Shown here in pieces: positions 30,696 to 41,764 of a DNA stretch of 64,000 nt. Source of the DNA: Phaseolus vulgaris. Its lineage: Eukaryota; Streptophyta; Magnoliopsida; Fabales; Fabaceae. The stretch's first letter is position 1. Each line of letters starts with the position of its first letter. Position numbers and translations under genes: made by a program. The notes below the pieces were generated by a model. That model saw only the letters and a program-made list of their open reading frames with translations. It made no database searches and was not told where the DNA came from. The DNA lies in contig NC_023758.2 in the NCBI RefSeq assembly GCF_000499845.2, forward strand, positions 14,664,427 through 14,728,426, written 5' to 3'.

Positions 30696-32024
30696 TTAGG
30701 TTCATTCTTGTTTAATTGTTGAGTTGTGTGCACTTTATTTCAAGAGCTCTTTATTTTTTCTTGCAATTTAAGTTTCTGTTTTAGAATTTTAATTGAGTAT
30801 TCTTGCTGTTTTTCTTTTGCTCCAAGTGTTTGTGGAAAGGTTTATGGCACTCATAATTCTTATGAGTATGGTTGCTCTTTTGGAATGGCATTATCCTTCC
30901 TAGAGTTTACCTTAAGCTTCCTTCCACTTGTTACAATTTGTGTTGTGTCTTTTAATTTTTGAATCTTGTTAAGTTTTGTCTTAGTCATGTTATTCCATAT
31001 ATGTCATTACTTCTAGTAGTACTTTTATTGTTTTGATTGTTTCTTGCTTTGGTGTCATATATTTTTTCTGAATTGATGTTGATCCTTTGAGCATTTTCTT
31101 TTTAGCATTGAGTTCATACTTGTATTCTAGACCTATACAAGTTCCAATACATCATTTTCTATTATGTCTTTGCTAGTTCATCATCCTGTTTTTTTATTCC
31201 TATTAGGATTCCTCTGTTTCTGAAAAAAGTGCTTACTGTTTTTCCTTATTGCAATTGATTTACGTACTGTAAAATTCTGAAATTCTGGATTTGAGATATT
31301 GAAAGTGTTAGAAAAGAATAGAAAAAAGAATCATTCAAAAATATGAAGTACACAAAAAATGATAAATAAAATAAAAAAAGTGTACATTCCTGCCGAAAAA
31401 AATACGGTAATCTGGCAGTGATTTTAAAAAATTTATTTCTCTCAATTGGCTTACTGTTTTTAATTGATTCCAGTGCCATTTTTGAGTTAACATCTTGAAG
31501 TTTCTGTGGTATAAATTTCATAATCCAGTTCGCTCTACAACGTTCCAGTTAAATCAGTGAATATCAAACACAGTTTGCATTTAAAAAAAATTTCCAGTAG
31601 CTAAATTTTTTTTTGTTTTCTTCATCTACTCTAGTGCTTTTCCTTAGGTATTCTTTTGTGTGCCTACTTTTCTCATTGAGTTCTTTATTTTCTTGATTGT
31701 CTTTCATTCTTACTCTTTGAGTTTGTCTTACACATAGTTTTCCTTTTGCAATTACCTTTCCTTGCTTATACCTTTTCTTGTTTGTCTTTATTGTTTCATT
31801 GGTTTTGTGGTGGTTTGCTCTTAAGATTGGTGTGCTTGCTTTGACATATTTCATTTGAGGATTCCAAGGCCTCAAGATCAGATTGGTGCAAGAACATTAT
31901 TTCTTTGAGAGTGATATCTTTTCAGCCTTAAATTCACTTCGGCAGTTTCAATTGGAAAGCTCACTGTTTTTGCTAATTTTTAACTTGTTTGCTGTTTTGT
32001 GTGTTTGCTGTTTTTTAATTACAA
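30696..32024 (+). other. 5' leader of element B
   Basis: A 1.3-kb untranslated leader between PBS and gag ATG, AT-rich with several upstream ATGs. Minus-strand frames at 31246-31521 and 31564-31875 are present but have no recognisable domain. The leader of A (37446-38337) is closely similar. Confidence 0.85.
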
Positions 32025-35000
32025 ATGGCTGGATCTTCAAGTGATGCATCCTCCAAGCAGAATTCTCCTTCCAAAGCTTCAATTCTTGGTGAATTACATG
32101 AAGCTCAAAGAACAATTAGAAGGTTGGAAGAGAAATTGCAAAAGATGGAGGTCAAACAAACTAGACCATCTCCTTCTATCCATGATGGACATCATTCTCA
32201 TAGACCATCTTCAAGAGCTTCTTCAAATGATGTTGGCCGTGAAGATGAGCATAGGAGAAGGAGACCTCCACCCCAAGTCCATGGACAAAGACATCATCAC
32301 CAAGGGGAAAGAATTCACTACGGCAATGGCTTCTACCATGATGCAAAGTCCAAGCTTCCTTCGGTCAAACTACCTTGTTTTAATGGTTCTAGTGATCCAA
32401 ATGTGTATTTAGATTGGGAGGCTAAGTGTGAACAAATTTTTGAGATCCATGAGATCCAAGATGAGCATAAGCTCAAGCTAGCCACCCTAGAGTTTAGTGA
32501 TTATGCCATGAAATGGTGGCATGGGATTGTAAAGGACATTATCTATCACAAGGGTCCTCCCGTGGATTCTTGGAACTCTTTAAAGGATCATATGCGCGCT
32601 AGGTTTGTGCCCCCACATTTTAGGAAAGACCTCATGTTGAGACTCCAACGGTTTCAACAAGGCACGCTAAATGTGGATGAATATTATAAGGAGCTTGAGA
32701 CGCTTGTGCTTAAAATTGAATTAGAAGAAAGTGAAGAAGCCATGGTTGCTAGGTTTGTGAGTGGTCTTAGGAAGGATATCCAAGACATTGTTGAGTTACA
32801 AGAGTATTCATCATTGGGCTCTTTAGTTCATCTTGCAATGAAGGTGGAAGCCCAACTTGCTAAGAAAAACTCTTTTAAAAATGCTTCCAATAATGGATAC
32901 TACTCCAAGTCTTGGAGAAACAAAACTTCTTTTTCAAAACATCCTTCCAAAGATTCTTCTTTCAAACCCAAGGAATCTAAGCCATCAACATCTAGACCTA
33001 AGTCTCCCACTAGAACATCTAACACTAAATGCTTTAAATGTATGGGTTATGGTCATATTGCTGCAAATTGTCCTTCAAAACGAAGTATGTACATGCATGA
33101 GGGCATTGTAGTTAGTGAGCATGATTCGGATTCTTCAAAGCATTCATTGCATTCTCATGCATCTAGTGAGGAAGAGAGTGAATGTCCACTTGAAGGGGAC
33201 TTGTTAGTTGTGAGAAGACTTCTTGGACAAGTTTCACAACCTTTTGATGAAAGTCAAAGGGAAAATATTTTCCATACAAGATGTCTTATTCAAAACAACA
33301 TTTGTTCCTTGATAGTGGATGGGGGTAGTTGTGCAAATGTGGCTAGTACAAGAGTAGTAGATAAGCTTGGATTGCCTACTATCTCTCATACAAAGCCCTA
33401 CAAATTACAATGGCTTAGTGAAGTAGGAGAAATAATTGTTAATAAACAAGTCCTCATCCATTTCTCCATTGGAAAATACAAAGATGAGGTATTATGTGAT
33501 GTTGTGCCCATGGAAGCCACTCATGTTCTTTTGGGAAGGCCTTGGCAATTTGATAGAAAAGTTTTACATGATGGCTTTACCAACAAATTATCTTTTGAAT
33601 TCCATGGTCACAAGGTTACTTTAAAATCTCTCTCTCCAAGAGAAGTCCATGAGGACCAAGTTATCATGAAGAAAAAGAGGGAGAGTGAAAAAGATAAAAA
33701 AGATAAGATTTCTAAGCCTACACTCCTTGTGTCTAGGCGTGACATTGAAAGGGAAATAGTGGCTCATCATCCTCTTTTTTTAGCCATCCCTAGAACTCTT
33801 AGCATAGAAACACTTGTTGATAGTCCTCATTACTTGGAAAATTTGGTAGAAGAGTTCAAAGATGTGTTTCAAGATCCTCCAAATGGCCTTCCACCTTTGA
33901 GAGGGATTGAGCACCAAATTGATTTGATACCGGGCTCTTCTTTACCAAATCGTCCCGCATATAGGACCAATCCAAGTGAAACCAAGGAAATTCGCCAACA
34001 AGTTGAGGCTTTGATTGAAAAAGGGTGGGTGCAAGATAGCATGAGTCCTTGTGCTATGCCTATCATCTTAGTGCCAAAAAAGGATGGCACATGGCGAATG
34101 TGTTCGGATTGTAGGGCCATAAATAACATAACCATTAAGTATAGGCATCCCATACCTAGATTAGATGATTTGTTGGATGAATTACATGGTTCAAAAATCT
34201 TTTCAAAGATTGATCTTAAAAGCGGCTACAATCAAATCCGTATCAAACCGGGTGATGAATGGAAGACGGCTTTTAAGACCAACTTTGGTTTATATGAGTG
34301 GTTAGTTATGCCTTTTGGTTTAACTAATGCACCAAGTACCTTCATGCGCCTCATGCATCATGTTCTTAGACCTTTCATTGGTAAGTTTGTTGTGGTTTAC
34401 TTTGATGACATTCTCATTTATAGCTTATCTTTGAATGACCATAGGTTGCATGTTAGGCAAGTTTTGGAAACCCTTAGGAAGGAACATTTGTATGCTAACC
34501 TTGCTAAATGTATGTTTGCTCTTGATCATATAGAATTCCTAGGGTTTGTTGTGAGTTGTAAAGGGGTCCATGTGGACAAAACCAAGGTGGTGGCCATTCA
34601 AAAGTGGCCTACACCGAAATCTTTGAATGAGGTCCGAAGTTTTCATGGGCTTGCTTCTTTCTATAGAAGATTTGTCCCAAACTTTGGTACCATTGCCGCA
34701 CCACTCAATGACATAGTGAAAAAGGATGTGGTCTTTCATTGGGGAGAAGCACAACAAAATGCTTTTGATACTTTGAAAGAAAAATTGACTAATGCTCCCA
34801 TCTTGGCCCTTCCTAATTTCACTAAGACATTTGAGATTGAGTGTGATGCTTCAAGCATAGGTATTGGGGCTGTTCTCCTTCAAGAGGGCCACCCCATAGC
34901 CTATTTTAGTGAGAAATTGAAGGGAAGTCATCTCAACTATTCCACCTATGATAAGGAATTATATGCACTTGTTAGGGCTTTGTTTACTTGGCAACACTAT

Positions 35001-36653
35001 CTTTTTCCCAAAGAGTTTGTGATACATAGTGATCATGAATCTCTTAAATATTTGAAAAGCCAAAACAAACTTAACAAGAGGCATGCTAAGTGGGTGGAAT
35101 TCATTGAGCAATTTCCTTATGTGATCAAACACAAGCAAGGCAAAATAAATATTGTGGCGGATGCTCTTTCTAGAAGATACACCTTGCTAAATCTTTTAAC
35201 CTCTCAATATCTTGGTTTTGATCACATTAAGGAACTTTATCATGATGACCTTGATTTTTCTCTCCTCTATCAAGAGTGTCTTAAGGGAGGACACAAAGAT
35301 TTTTTTATTCAAGATGGCTTTCTTTTTAAAGGAAAACGTCTTTGTGTTCCCCAATGCTCTATTAGATTATCTCTTGTTAGAGAAGCTCATGAGGGGGGCT
35401 TAATGGGACATTTTGGGGTTGCTAAAACTTTGGATGTGTTGCATGAACATTTCTTTTGGCCTCATATGCATAAACATGTTCATAGTTTGTGTGATAAATG
35501 CATAGCTTGCCGCAAAGCTAAATCTAAAATGCATCCCCATGGTCTTTATACTCCTCTTCCTATCCCTTCAATGCCTTGGGTAGATATATCTATGGATTTC
35601 ATCTTAGGCTTACCCAAGACATCAAAGGGAAAGGACTCCATTTTTGTGGTAGTGGATCGTTTTTCAAAAATGGCTCACTTTATTCCTTGCCACAAAGTGG
35701 ATGATGCATGCCACATTGCAAACCTCTTCTTCCAAGAAGTGGTTCGCTTGCATGGGATTCCTAGGTCTATAGTGTCCGATAGAGATCCTAAGTTCTTGAG
35801 TCACTTTTGGAAGACCTTGTGGGGCAAGCTTGGAACTAAGCTTTTATTTTCTACCACTTGCCACCCACAAACCGATGGTCAAACCGAGGTGGTAAATAGA
35901 ACTTTGGGACAACTATTGAGATGCTTTATTTCGGGGAATCCTAGAGTGTGGGAGAATTTACTACCCCATGTTGAGTTTGCATATAACCGAGTAGTAAATT
36001 CTACCACCTCCCATTCTCCTTTTGAGGTGGTCTATGGGTTTAATCCCCTAACACCTCTTGATCTTCTTCCTATTCCCCTTCTTGACGATGTCTTGTGCAA
36101 AGATGGGGATGAAAAGGCTTCTTTTGTGAAAACTTTGCATAAAGACATCAAGAAGAGAATTGAGAAGAAGGTTGGCAAGTATGCTGAACTTGCCAATAAG
36201 AGGAGAAAAGCATTGTTGTTTGATGAGGGCGATTGGGTTTGGCTTCACTTGAGGAAGGATCGTTTTCCTACTCAAAGGAAGTCCAAACTAATGCCTCGAG
36301 GGGATGGACCTTTCCAAGTCCTCAAGAGGATTAATGACAATGCTTATGAGTTAGATATGCCTGATACATTCTTAGGTAGTCATACTTTTAATGTCAGCGA
36401 TCTAACTCCTTTTTCTGTAGGTCTCCAGAATTCGTGGTCGAATTCTCTCCAACTCGGGGAGTATGATGGAGATCAAGCCCAAGAGAACATGGAGGCCACT
36501 CATCAAGCTCAAGAAGAGGTGGAGGCACAAATGGAGGATGCCCATGGAGGTCAAAGTCCACCTCAAAGGATTACAAGAAGCATGTTCAAAGCCTTGGGAG
36601 CAAGAGGACATTTATTTTCTCTTTTTGTAGTGTCTTTAGTTGAAGGTGCTTAG
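32025..36653 (+). CDS. CRM-like Gag-Pol polyprotein (1542 aa, intact)
   Basis: One uninterrupted frame encodes all retrotransposon functions. Gag core covers about residues 105-290 ([35 protein letters not shown]), with CCHC knuckle [14 protein letters not shown] near 336. The aspartic protease is centred on D432 in [12 protein letters not shown] covers about 620-800 ([17 protein letters not shown], catalytic YFDDIL near 792) and RNase H starts near [11 protein letters not shown] (about 940). Integrase has an HHCC finger near 1120-1150 and D, D, E residues in [15 protein letters not shown] and [13 protein letters not shown] (about 1185-1290). The C-terminus has no classical chromodomain. The last ~62 codons lie in the 3' LTR (from 36464), passing through the PPT. 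Start ATG 32025 is the first in a conserved [10 protein letters not shown] context shared with element A. Confidence 0.95.
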   Translation: MAGSSSDASSKQNSPSKASILGELHEAQRTIRRLEEKLQKMEVKQTRPSPSIHDGHHSHRPSSRASSNDVGREDEHRRRRPPPQVHGQRHHHQGERIHYGNGFYHDAKSKLPSVKLPCFNGSSDPNVYLDWEAKCEQIFEIHEIQDEHKLKLATLEFSDYAMKWWHGIVKDIIYHKGPPVDSWNSLKDHMRARFVPPHFRKDLMLRLQRFQQGTLNVDEYYKELETLVLKIELEESEEAMVARFVSGLRKDIQDIVELQEYSSLGSLVHLAMKVEAQLAKKNSFKNASNNGYYSKSWRNKTSFSKHPSKDSSFKPKESKPSTSRPKSPTRTSNTKCFKCMGYGHIAANCPSKRSMYMHEGIVVSEHDSDSSKHSLHSHASSEEESECPLEGDLLVVRRLLGQVSQPFDESQRENIFHTRCLIQNNICSLIVDGGSCANVASTRVVDKLGLPTISHTKPYKLQWLSEVGEIIVNKQVLIHFSIGKYKDEVLCDVVPMEATHVLLGRPWQFDRKVLHDGFTNKLSFEFHGHKVTLKSLSPREVHEDQVIMKKKRESEKDKKDKISKPTLLVSRRDIEREIVAHHPLFLAIPRTLSIETLVDSPHYLENLVEEFKDVFQDPPNGLPPLRGIEHQIDLIPGSSLPNRPAYRTNPSETKEIRQQVEALIEKGWVQDSMSPCAMPIILVPKKDGTWRMCSDCRAINNITIKYRHPIPRLDDLLDELHGSKIFSKIDLKSGYNQIRIKPGDEWKTAFKTNFGLYEWLVMPFGLTNAPSTFMRLMHHVLRPFIGKFVVVYFDDILIYSLSLNDHRLHVRQVLETLRKEHLYANLAKCMFALDHIEFLGFVVSCKGVHVDKTKVVAIQKWPTPKSLNEVRSFHGLASFYRRFVPNFGTIAAPLNDIVKKDVVFHWGEAQQNAFDTLKEKLTNAPILALPNFTKTFEIECDASSIGIGAVLLQEGHPIAYFSEKLKGSHLNYSTYDKELYALVRALFTWQHYLFPKEFVIHSDHESLKYLKSQNKLNKRHAKWVEFIEQFPYVIKHKQGKINIVADALSRRYTLLNLLTSQYLGFDHIKELYHDDLDFSLLYQECLKGGHKDFFIQDGFLFKGKRLCVPQCSIRLSLVREAHEGGLMGHFGVAKTLDVLHEHFFWPHMHKHVHSLCDKCIACRKAKSKMHPHGLYTPLPIPSMPWVDISMDFILGLPKTSKGKDSIFVVVDRFSKMAHFIPCHKVDDACHIANLFFQEVVRLHGIPRSIVSDRDPKFLSHFWKTLWGKLGTKLLFSTTCHPQTDGQTEVVNRTLGQLLRCFISGNPRVWENLLPHVEFAYNRVVNSTTSHSPFEVVYGFNPLTPLDLLPIPLLDDVLCKDGDEKASFVKTLHKDIKKRIEKKVGKYAELANKRRKALLFDEGDWVWLHLRKDRFPTQRKSKLMPRGDGPFQVLKRINDNAYELDMPDTFLGSHTFNVSDLTPFSVGLQNSWSNSLQLGEYDGDQAQENMEATHQAQEEVEAQMEDAHGGQSPPQRITRSMFKALGARGHLFSLFVVSLVEGA
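36452..36463 (+). promoter_or_regulatory. Polypurine tract of element B, inside the coding frame
   Basis: CGGGGAGTA-type purine-rich sequence lies directly upstream of the 3' LTR start at 36464. It primes plus-strand DNA and at the same time encodes part of LQLGEYD in Gag-Pol. The same tract precedes the LTRs at 40419 and 52972. Confidence 0.75.
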
Positions 36654-37440
36654 AGGGAAACCTTAGAAACCTCTTTTGTTATAGCATCTTTTAGGTTTTA
36701 AATAGGACCTTTAGGGGGGTGTATTAGTAGATAGGTGTAGGTGTAGTTTTTGGGAGGTGTCATAGTAGAAAAAGGTCACACCTCCCATGTGACTTGTTTT
36801 TGGTGGGAATTTCAAATGAGTTTATTTGAAATTTCCCACCTATTTTTCAGCACCTTAGGCTATAAATAGAGGTGCTTCCTTTGTAAAATTCAGATTTGAA
36901 TTTTATCTAAAGAAACTATACTCAAAATTGGAGTGAGCATTTGGAGAGCTTTGAGCTTCTTCTCTAGTCTTATCTTGAAGGACCATGGTTTCCTCAAGTG
37001 GCGGCTTCCACACTCATCTAGGAGCATCCATTATTCTAGTGGCGTGATCATCCAACCATTCCTCCATCTTCATGAGCATTCTCTTCTCCTTCCTTTCTTC
37101 TTCTTCAATTTGTTCTTATTGCCTTGAGTTTTGAGTTGTTTTTGTTTCGGTTCCTTTAATTTTCCAGCACCTATTTTCTGTTTAGTTTTTAAATTCTGTT
37201 CGGTTCTTTTGTTTTGAAGTTCAATTCTGTTCGGTTTGTTCTTTTCCTTCTCCTTTGTTGATTCAATTTGACAATATTTGGTTCATCCAAATGAGTTTGG
37301 GATTTGGTACTTGTTTTGGTGAGTTCTTGATCTTAGAACTATGATCCAACTTCTAAGAAAGTGCCTCTACATTTTCCAGCTCAAGGTGATTCCTCAAAGT
37401 GTCAAGAATCTTGTTCTATGTGGCTATTGGAATCACATCA
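36464..37440 (+). repeat. 3' LTR of element B (977 bp)
   Basis: Same length as the 5' LTR and identical in all blocks compared by eye. The gag-pol stop is at 36651-36653 within it. TATAAATA is at 36861-36868. Confidence 0.95.
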
Positions 37441-37445
37441 CTAGA

Positions 37446-38337
37446 CCTATACAAGTTCCACTACATCATTTTCTTTTATGTCTTTGCTAGTTCATCATTC
37501 TGTTTTTTATTCCTATTAGGATTCCTCTGTTTCTGAAAATAGTGCTTACTGTTTTTCCTTATTGCAACTGATTTACGTACTGTAAAATTCTGAAATTCTG
37601 GATTTGAGATATTCAAAGTGTTAGAAAAGAATAGAAAAAAGAATCATTCAAAAATATGAACTACACAAAAAATGATAAATAAAATAAAAAAAGTGTACAT
37701 TCCTGCCGAAAAAAATACGGTAATCTGGCAGTGATTTTAAAAACTTTATTTCTCTCAATTGGCTTACTGTTTTTAATTGATTCCAGTGCCATTATTGAGT
37801 TAACATCTTGAAGTTTCTGTGGTATAAATTTCATAATCCAGTTCGCTCTACAACGTTCCAGTTAAATCAGTGAATATCAAACACAGTTTGCATAAAAAAA
37901 AATTTTCCAGTAGCTAAATTTTTTGTTTTCTTCATCTCCTCTAGTGCTTTTCCTTAGGTTTTCTTTTGTGTGCCTACTTTTCTCATTGAGTTCTTTATTT
38001 TCTTGATTGTCTTTCATTCTTAATCTTTGAGTTTGTCTTACATATATTATTCCTTTTGCAATTACCTTTCCTTGCTTATACCTTTTCTTGTTTGTCTTTA
38101 TTGTTTCTTTGGTTTTGTGGTGGTTTGCTCTTAAGATTGGTGTGCTTGCTTTGACATATTTCATTTGAGGATTCCAAGGCCTCAAGATCAGATTGGTGCA
38201 AGAACATTGTTTCTTTGAGAGTGATCTCTTTTTTTCAGCTTCATTTCACTTCGGCAGTTTCATTGCCAAAGCTCACTGTTTTTGCTAATTTTTAACTTGT
38301 TTGCTGTTTTTGTGTGTTTGCTGTTTTTTAATTACAA
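37446..38337 (+). other. Leader of element A, second part
   Basis: Non-coding continuation of the A leader after the B insertion, up to the gag ATG. It is closely similar to 31132-32024 of B. CTAGA at 37441-37445 is the right TSD of B. Confidence 0.85.
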
Positions 38338-40572
38338 ATGGCTGGATTTTCAAGTGATGCATCCTACAAGCAAAATTCTCCTTCCAAAGCTTCAATCCTT
38401 GGTGAATTACATGAAGCTCAAAGAACCATTAGACGGTTGGAGGAGAAAATGCAAAAGATGGAGGTCCAACAAGCTAGACCATCTCCTTCTATCCATGATG
38501 GACATCATTCTCATAGACCATCTTCAAGAGCTTCTTCAAATGATGTTGGCCGTGAAGATGACCATAGGAGAAGGAGAACTCCACCCCAATTCCTTGGACA
38601 TAGACATCACAACCAAGGGGAGAGACCTCACTATGGCAATGGCTACTACCAAGATGCAAAGGCTAGGCTACCTTCGGTCAAGCTTCCTTGTTTCAATGGC
38701 TCAAGTGATCCTAATGTATATTTAGATTGGGAGGCTAAGTGTGAACAAATATTTGAGATCCATGAGATCCAAGATGAGCATAAGCTTAAGCTAGCCACCC
38801 TAGAGTTTAGTGATTATGCCATGAAATGGTGGCATGGAATTGTAAAGGACATTATCTATCACAAGGGTCCTCCCGTGGACTCTTGGAACTCTTTAAAGGA
38901 TCAAATGCGCGCTAGATTTGTGCCCCCACATTTTAGGAAAGACCTCATGTTGAGACTCCAACGGTTTCAACAAGGCACGCTAAATGTGGATGAATATTAT
39001 AAAGAGCTAGAAACGCTTGTGCTTAAAATTGAATTAGAGGAAAGTGAGGAAGCTATGATTGCTAGGTTTGTGAGTGGTCTTAGGAAGGATATTCAAGACT
39101 TTGTTGAGTTACACGAGTATTCATCATTGGGCTCTTTAGTTCATCTTGCAATGAAGGTGGAAGCCCAACTTGCTAAGAAAAACTCTTTCAAAAATGCTTC
39201 CAATGATGGATACTACTCCAAGTCTTGGAGAACCAAAAATTCTTTTTCTAAACATCCTTCCAAAGATTCTTCTTTCAAACCCAAGGATCCTACGCCATCT
39301 ACTTCTAGGCCTAAATCCCCAATTAAATCGTCTAGTCAAAAGTGTTTTAAATGTTTGGGATATGGTCACATTGCTGCTAATTGCCCTTCTAAAAGAAGTA
39401 TGTACATGCATGAAGGCATTGTAGTTAGTGAGCATGATTCCACTTCACCTAGGCATTCTTCACCTTCTAGACCATCAAGTGAAAATGAGAGTGAAAGTCC
39501 TTGTGAAGGTGACTTATTGATGGTAAGACGTATGTTGGGCACAATTCCAAAATCTTTGAATGATACTCAAAGAGAAAATATTTTTCACACCCGATGTCTT
39601 ATCAACAACAAGTTATGTTCCTTGATTATTGATGGGGGAAGTTGCACTAATGTGGCTAGTACAAGAGTTGTGGAGAAGTTAGCCTTACCCACTATCTCTC
39701 ATACCAAGCCCTACAAATTACAATGGCTTAGTGAAGTAGGTGAAATCATGGTGAACAAACAAGTCCTCATTAACTTCGCTATAGGAAAGTATAAAGATGA
39801 GGTTTTATGTGATGTTGTGCCCATGGAAGCTTCTCATCTTCTTTTAGGAAGGCCTTGGCAATATGATAGACATATTTTACATGATGGCCTATCCAATACA
39901 ATGTCTTTTTCCTTCCTAGGGCGCAAGGTTATATTAAAACCCCTCTCTCCCAAAGAGGTTCATGAGGACCAAATAAAAATGAAAACTAAAAGAGAAAATG
40001 AGAAAGAAAAAGAAGTAAGTACTACACCGAGTCACACCATTTTCTCCTCTAAATCCATCATGTTGACTCGTGCTATACCTCAAATGGACCCTCCAAGGTC
40101 TTCTTCTTCTTTATCTTTTTCATTACCCAAGGTTCCTATTTCAACACCACCTTGGTTAAAATATGTTAGGGATGATTTTTTCATACCTCCTAATGGGTTT
40201 CACCATTTAAGAGGTCTTTTTCCAAAAAATATCATCATTCCCAAACAAATTTTTCCAACTTGGTTGATTCATAGGACCTCCTTTTCTGCAATCCCTTTGA
40301 TTCCCTCTACTCAGTCATGTATTCCTTTTTCTTACTCTTTTGATTGTAAAAGTGCACTGACTTTGTTATATGCAGGGATTCAGAATTCGTGGGCGAATTC
40401 TCTCCAACTCGGGGAGTATGATGAGAATCAACTAAAGGTGGCTTTTTATAATGAAGAACAAGATCATTCGCCTTCACATTTAAAGTTTTTCTTGTTAATC
40501 TTTGCAAAAGATGAAGGCCAAAGCCCACAAAAGCCCAAAGACCATCCCATGAAGGGCAAGGCCAAGTTTTAA
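38338..40572 (+). CDS. Element A Gag-protease ORF with U3-encoded tail (744 aa)
   Basis: One open frame. The Gag core (about residues 105-290), CCHC knuckle ([14 protein letters not shown]) and protease (active site DGGSCTNVAS near 432) are nearly the same as in element B. After about residue 560 B's RT, RNase H and integrase are missing. Instead there are about 130 residues, which include FFIPPNGFHHLRG, a diverged counterpart of B's [13 protein letters not shown] at the start of the RT region, and then unrelated sequence. The frame then rejoins the conserved tail ([13 protein letters not shown]), crosses the PPT and ends inside the 3' LTR (from 40419). It could form particles and process Gag, but needs RT and integrase in trans. 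No stop interrupts it. Confidence 0.88.
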   Translation: MAGFSSDASYKQNSPSKASILGELHEAQRTIRRLEEKMQKMEVQQARPSPSIHDGHHSHRPSSRASSNDVGREDDHRRRRTPPQFLGHRHHNQGERPHYGNGYYQDAKARLPSVKLPCFNGSSDPNVYLDWEAKCEQIFEIHEIQDEHKLKLATLEFSDYAMKWWHGIVKDIIYHKGPPVDSWNSLKDQMRARFVPPHFRKDLMLRLQRFQQGTLNVDEYYKELETLVLKIELEESEEAMIARFVSGLRKDIQDFVELHEYSSLGSLVHLAMKVEAQLAKKNSFKNASNDGYYSKSWRTKNSFSKHPSKDSSFKPKDPTPSTSRPKSPIKSSSQKCFKCLGYGHIAANCPSKRSMYMHEGIVVSEHDSTSPRHSSPSRPSSENESESPCEGDLLMVRRMLGTIPKSLNDTQRENIFHTRCLINNKLCSLIIDGGSCTNVASTRVVEKLALPTISHTKPYKLQWLSEVGEIMVNKQVLINFAIGKYKDEVLCDVVPMEASHLLLGRPWQYDRHILHDGLSNTMSFSFLGRKVILKPLSPKEVHEDQIKMKTKRENEKEKEVSTTPSHTIFSSKSIMLTRAIPQMDPPRSSSSLSFSLPKVPISTPPWLKYVRDDFFIPPNGFHHLRGLFPKNIIIPKQIFPTWLIHRTSFSAIPLIPSTQSCIPFSYSFDCKSALTLLYAGIQNSWANSLQLGEYDENQLKVAFYNEEQDHSPSHLKFFLLIFAKDEGQSPQKPKDHPMKGKAKF

Positions 40573-41370
40573 ATAAATATTGTTTAGAAAGGTGCTTAGA
40601 GGGAAACATTAGAAACCTCTATTGTTAAAGCATCTTTTAGTCTTTAGTTAAGAGTCTTAGGGGGGGTGTATTAGTAGATAGGTGTAGGAGTAAATAAGGA
40701 GGTGCCAAAGTGAGAGAAAGGATCACACCTTCCTCATGCCTTGTTTTAGGCGCAAATTCTAGAAGCTTTTTGGGAGGGAGTTTTTTTTGAATTTGTGTAG
40801 CTTACATTTCAGCACCTTAGGCTATAAATAGAGGTGCTCTCTTTGTAAAATTCAGATTTGAATTTTATCTAAAGAAACTATACTCAAAATTGGAGTGAGC
40901 ATTTGGAGAGCTTTGAGCTTCTACTCTAGTCTTATCTTGAAGGACCATGGTTTCCTTAAGTGGCGGCTTGCACACTCATCTAGGAGCATCCATACTTCTA
41001 GTGGCGTGATCATCCAACCATTCTTCCATCTCCATGAGCATTCTCTTCTCCTTCCTTTCTTCTTCTTCAATTTGTTCATGTTGCCTTGTGTTTTGAGTTG
41101 TTTTTGTTTCGGTTCTTCTAATTTTCCAGCACCTATATTCTGTTTGTTTCTTAATTCTGTTCGGTCTTTTCTTTTTAAATTCCTTTGTTGATTCAATTTG
41201 ACAATATTTGGTTCATCCAAATGAGTTTGGGATTTGGTACTTGTTATTGGTGAGTTCTTGACTTAGAACCATGATTCAACTTCTAAGAAAGTGCCTCTAT
41301 ATTTTCCAGCTCAAGGTGATTCTTAAAAATGTCAAGAATCTTGTTCTATGTGGCTATTGGAATCACATCA
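40419..41370 (+). repeat. 3' LTR of element A (952 bp)
   Basis: It begins TGATGAGAATC and ends AATCACATCA, and is 10 bp longer than the 5' LTR. The ORF stop at 40570-40572 lies in it. TATAAATA is at 40823-40830. Confidence 0.92.
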
Positions 41371-41764
41371 GTGAGTGTGTTTCTTGAAGGGTTCAAGGTC
41401 ACTACTTTGGTGGATTGTGTGTTGTAATCTGGTTTGATTACTTATTGGATTACCCAATGGTTTTCTGGGGATGGATGTAGCTCTTGGTTTAAGAGTGAAC
41501 CAGTATAAACTGTTGGTGTATCTTTCTCTTACCCTTAAACTCATTTAAATTCTGTTTTTACTTTTACTGGTATAAACAACCGATTGTTTCGCAGAAACAA
41601 CCGATTGTTTTTTTGCTGCTTTGCTGTTTTATTGCTCTTGTTATTGGCTAACCTGATTTCTGTTATGGATTCATACAAAGAATTTTGTTAAACTTTAAAA
41701 AGATTTCAAAAACCTCTCTTAAACAATTCACCACCCCTCTCGTTTAAGGCCATATATTCTAACA

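Larger units (their letters stand above)
29704..37440 (+). mobile_element. Element B: intact autonomous CRM-like chromovirus, TSD CTAGA
   Basis: The element is 7737 bp. CTAGA lies at 29699-29703 and 37441-37445. Both LTRs are 977 bp and identical in every block I compared. PBS, leader, one open 1542-codon gag-pol and PPT are all present. LTR ends TGATG...CATCA and the pol sequence fit the centromeric retrotransposon (CRM) branch of chromoviruses; the branch assignment is from memory of the family, without a tree. It inserted into the leader of element A and is the youngest insertion in the nest. Confidence 0.93.
28312..41370 (+). mobile_element. Element A: non-autonomous CRM-like chromovirus, TSD GTGAG
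   Basis: GTGAG lies at 28307-28311 and 41371-41375. LTRs are 28312-29253 and 40419-41370, with termini TGATGAGAATC...AATCACATCA. Without the inserted element B (29704-37440 and one TSD copy) it is about 5.3 kb. It encodes Gag and protease but no RT, RNase H or integrase. Nearly identical LTRs show recent movement, so enzymes were probably supplied by a B-like partner. Confidence 0.9.
27583..41764 (+). repeat. SIRE-like solo LTR (split by element A), TSD CCTCT
   Basis: CCTCT lies at 27578-27582 and 41765-41769. The LTR begins TGTTGATCAAGAG and ends ATATTCTAACA. Its own sequence is 27583-28311 and 41376-41764 (about 1.1 kb); the rest is element A with B inside it. It is the inverse orientation of the copy at 7587-8802. 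Confidence 0.88.
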
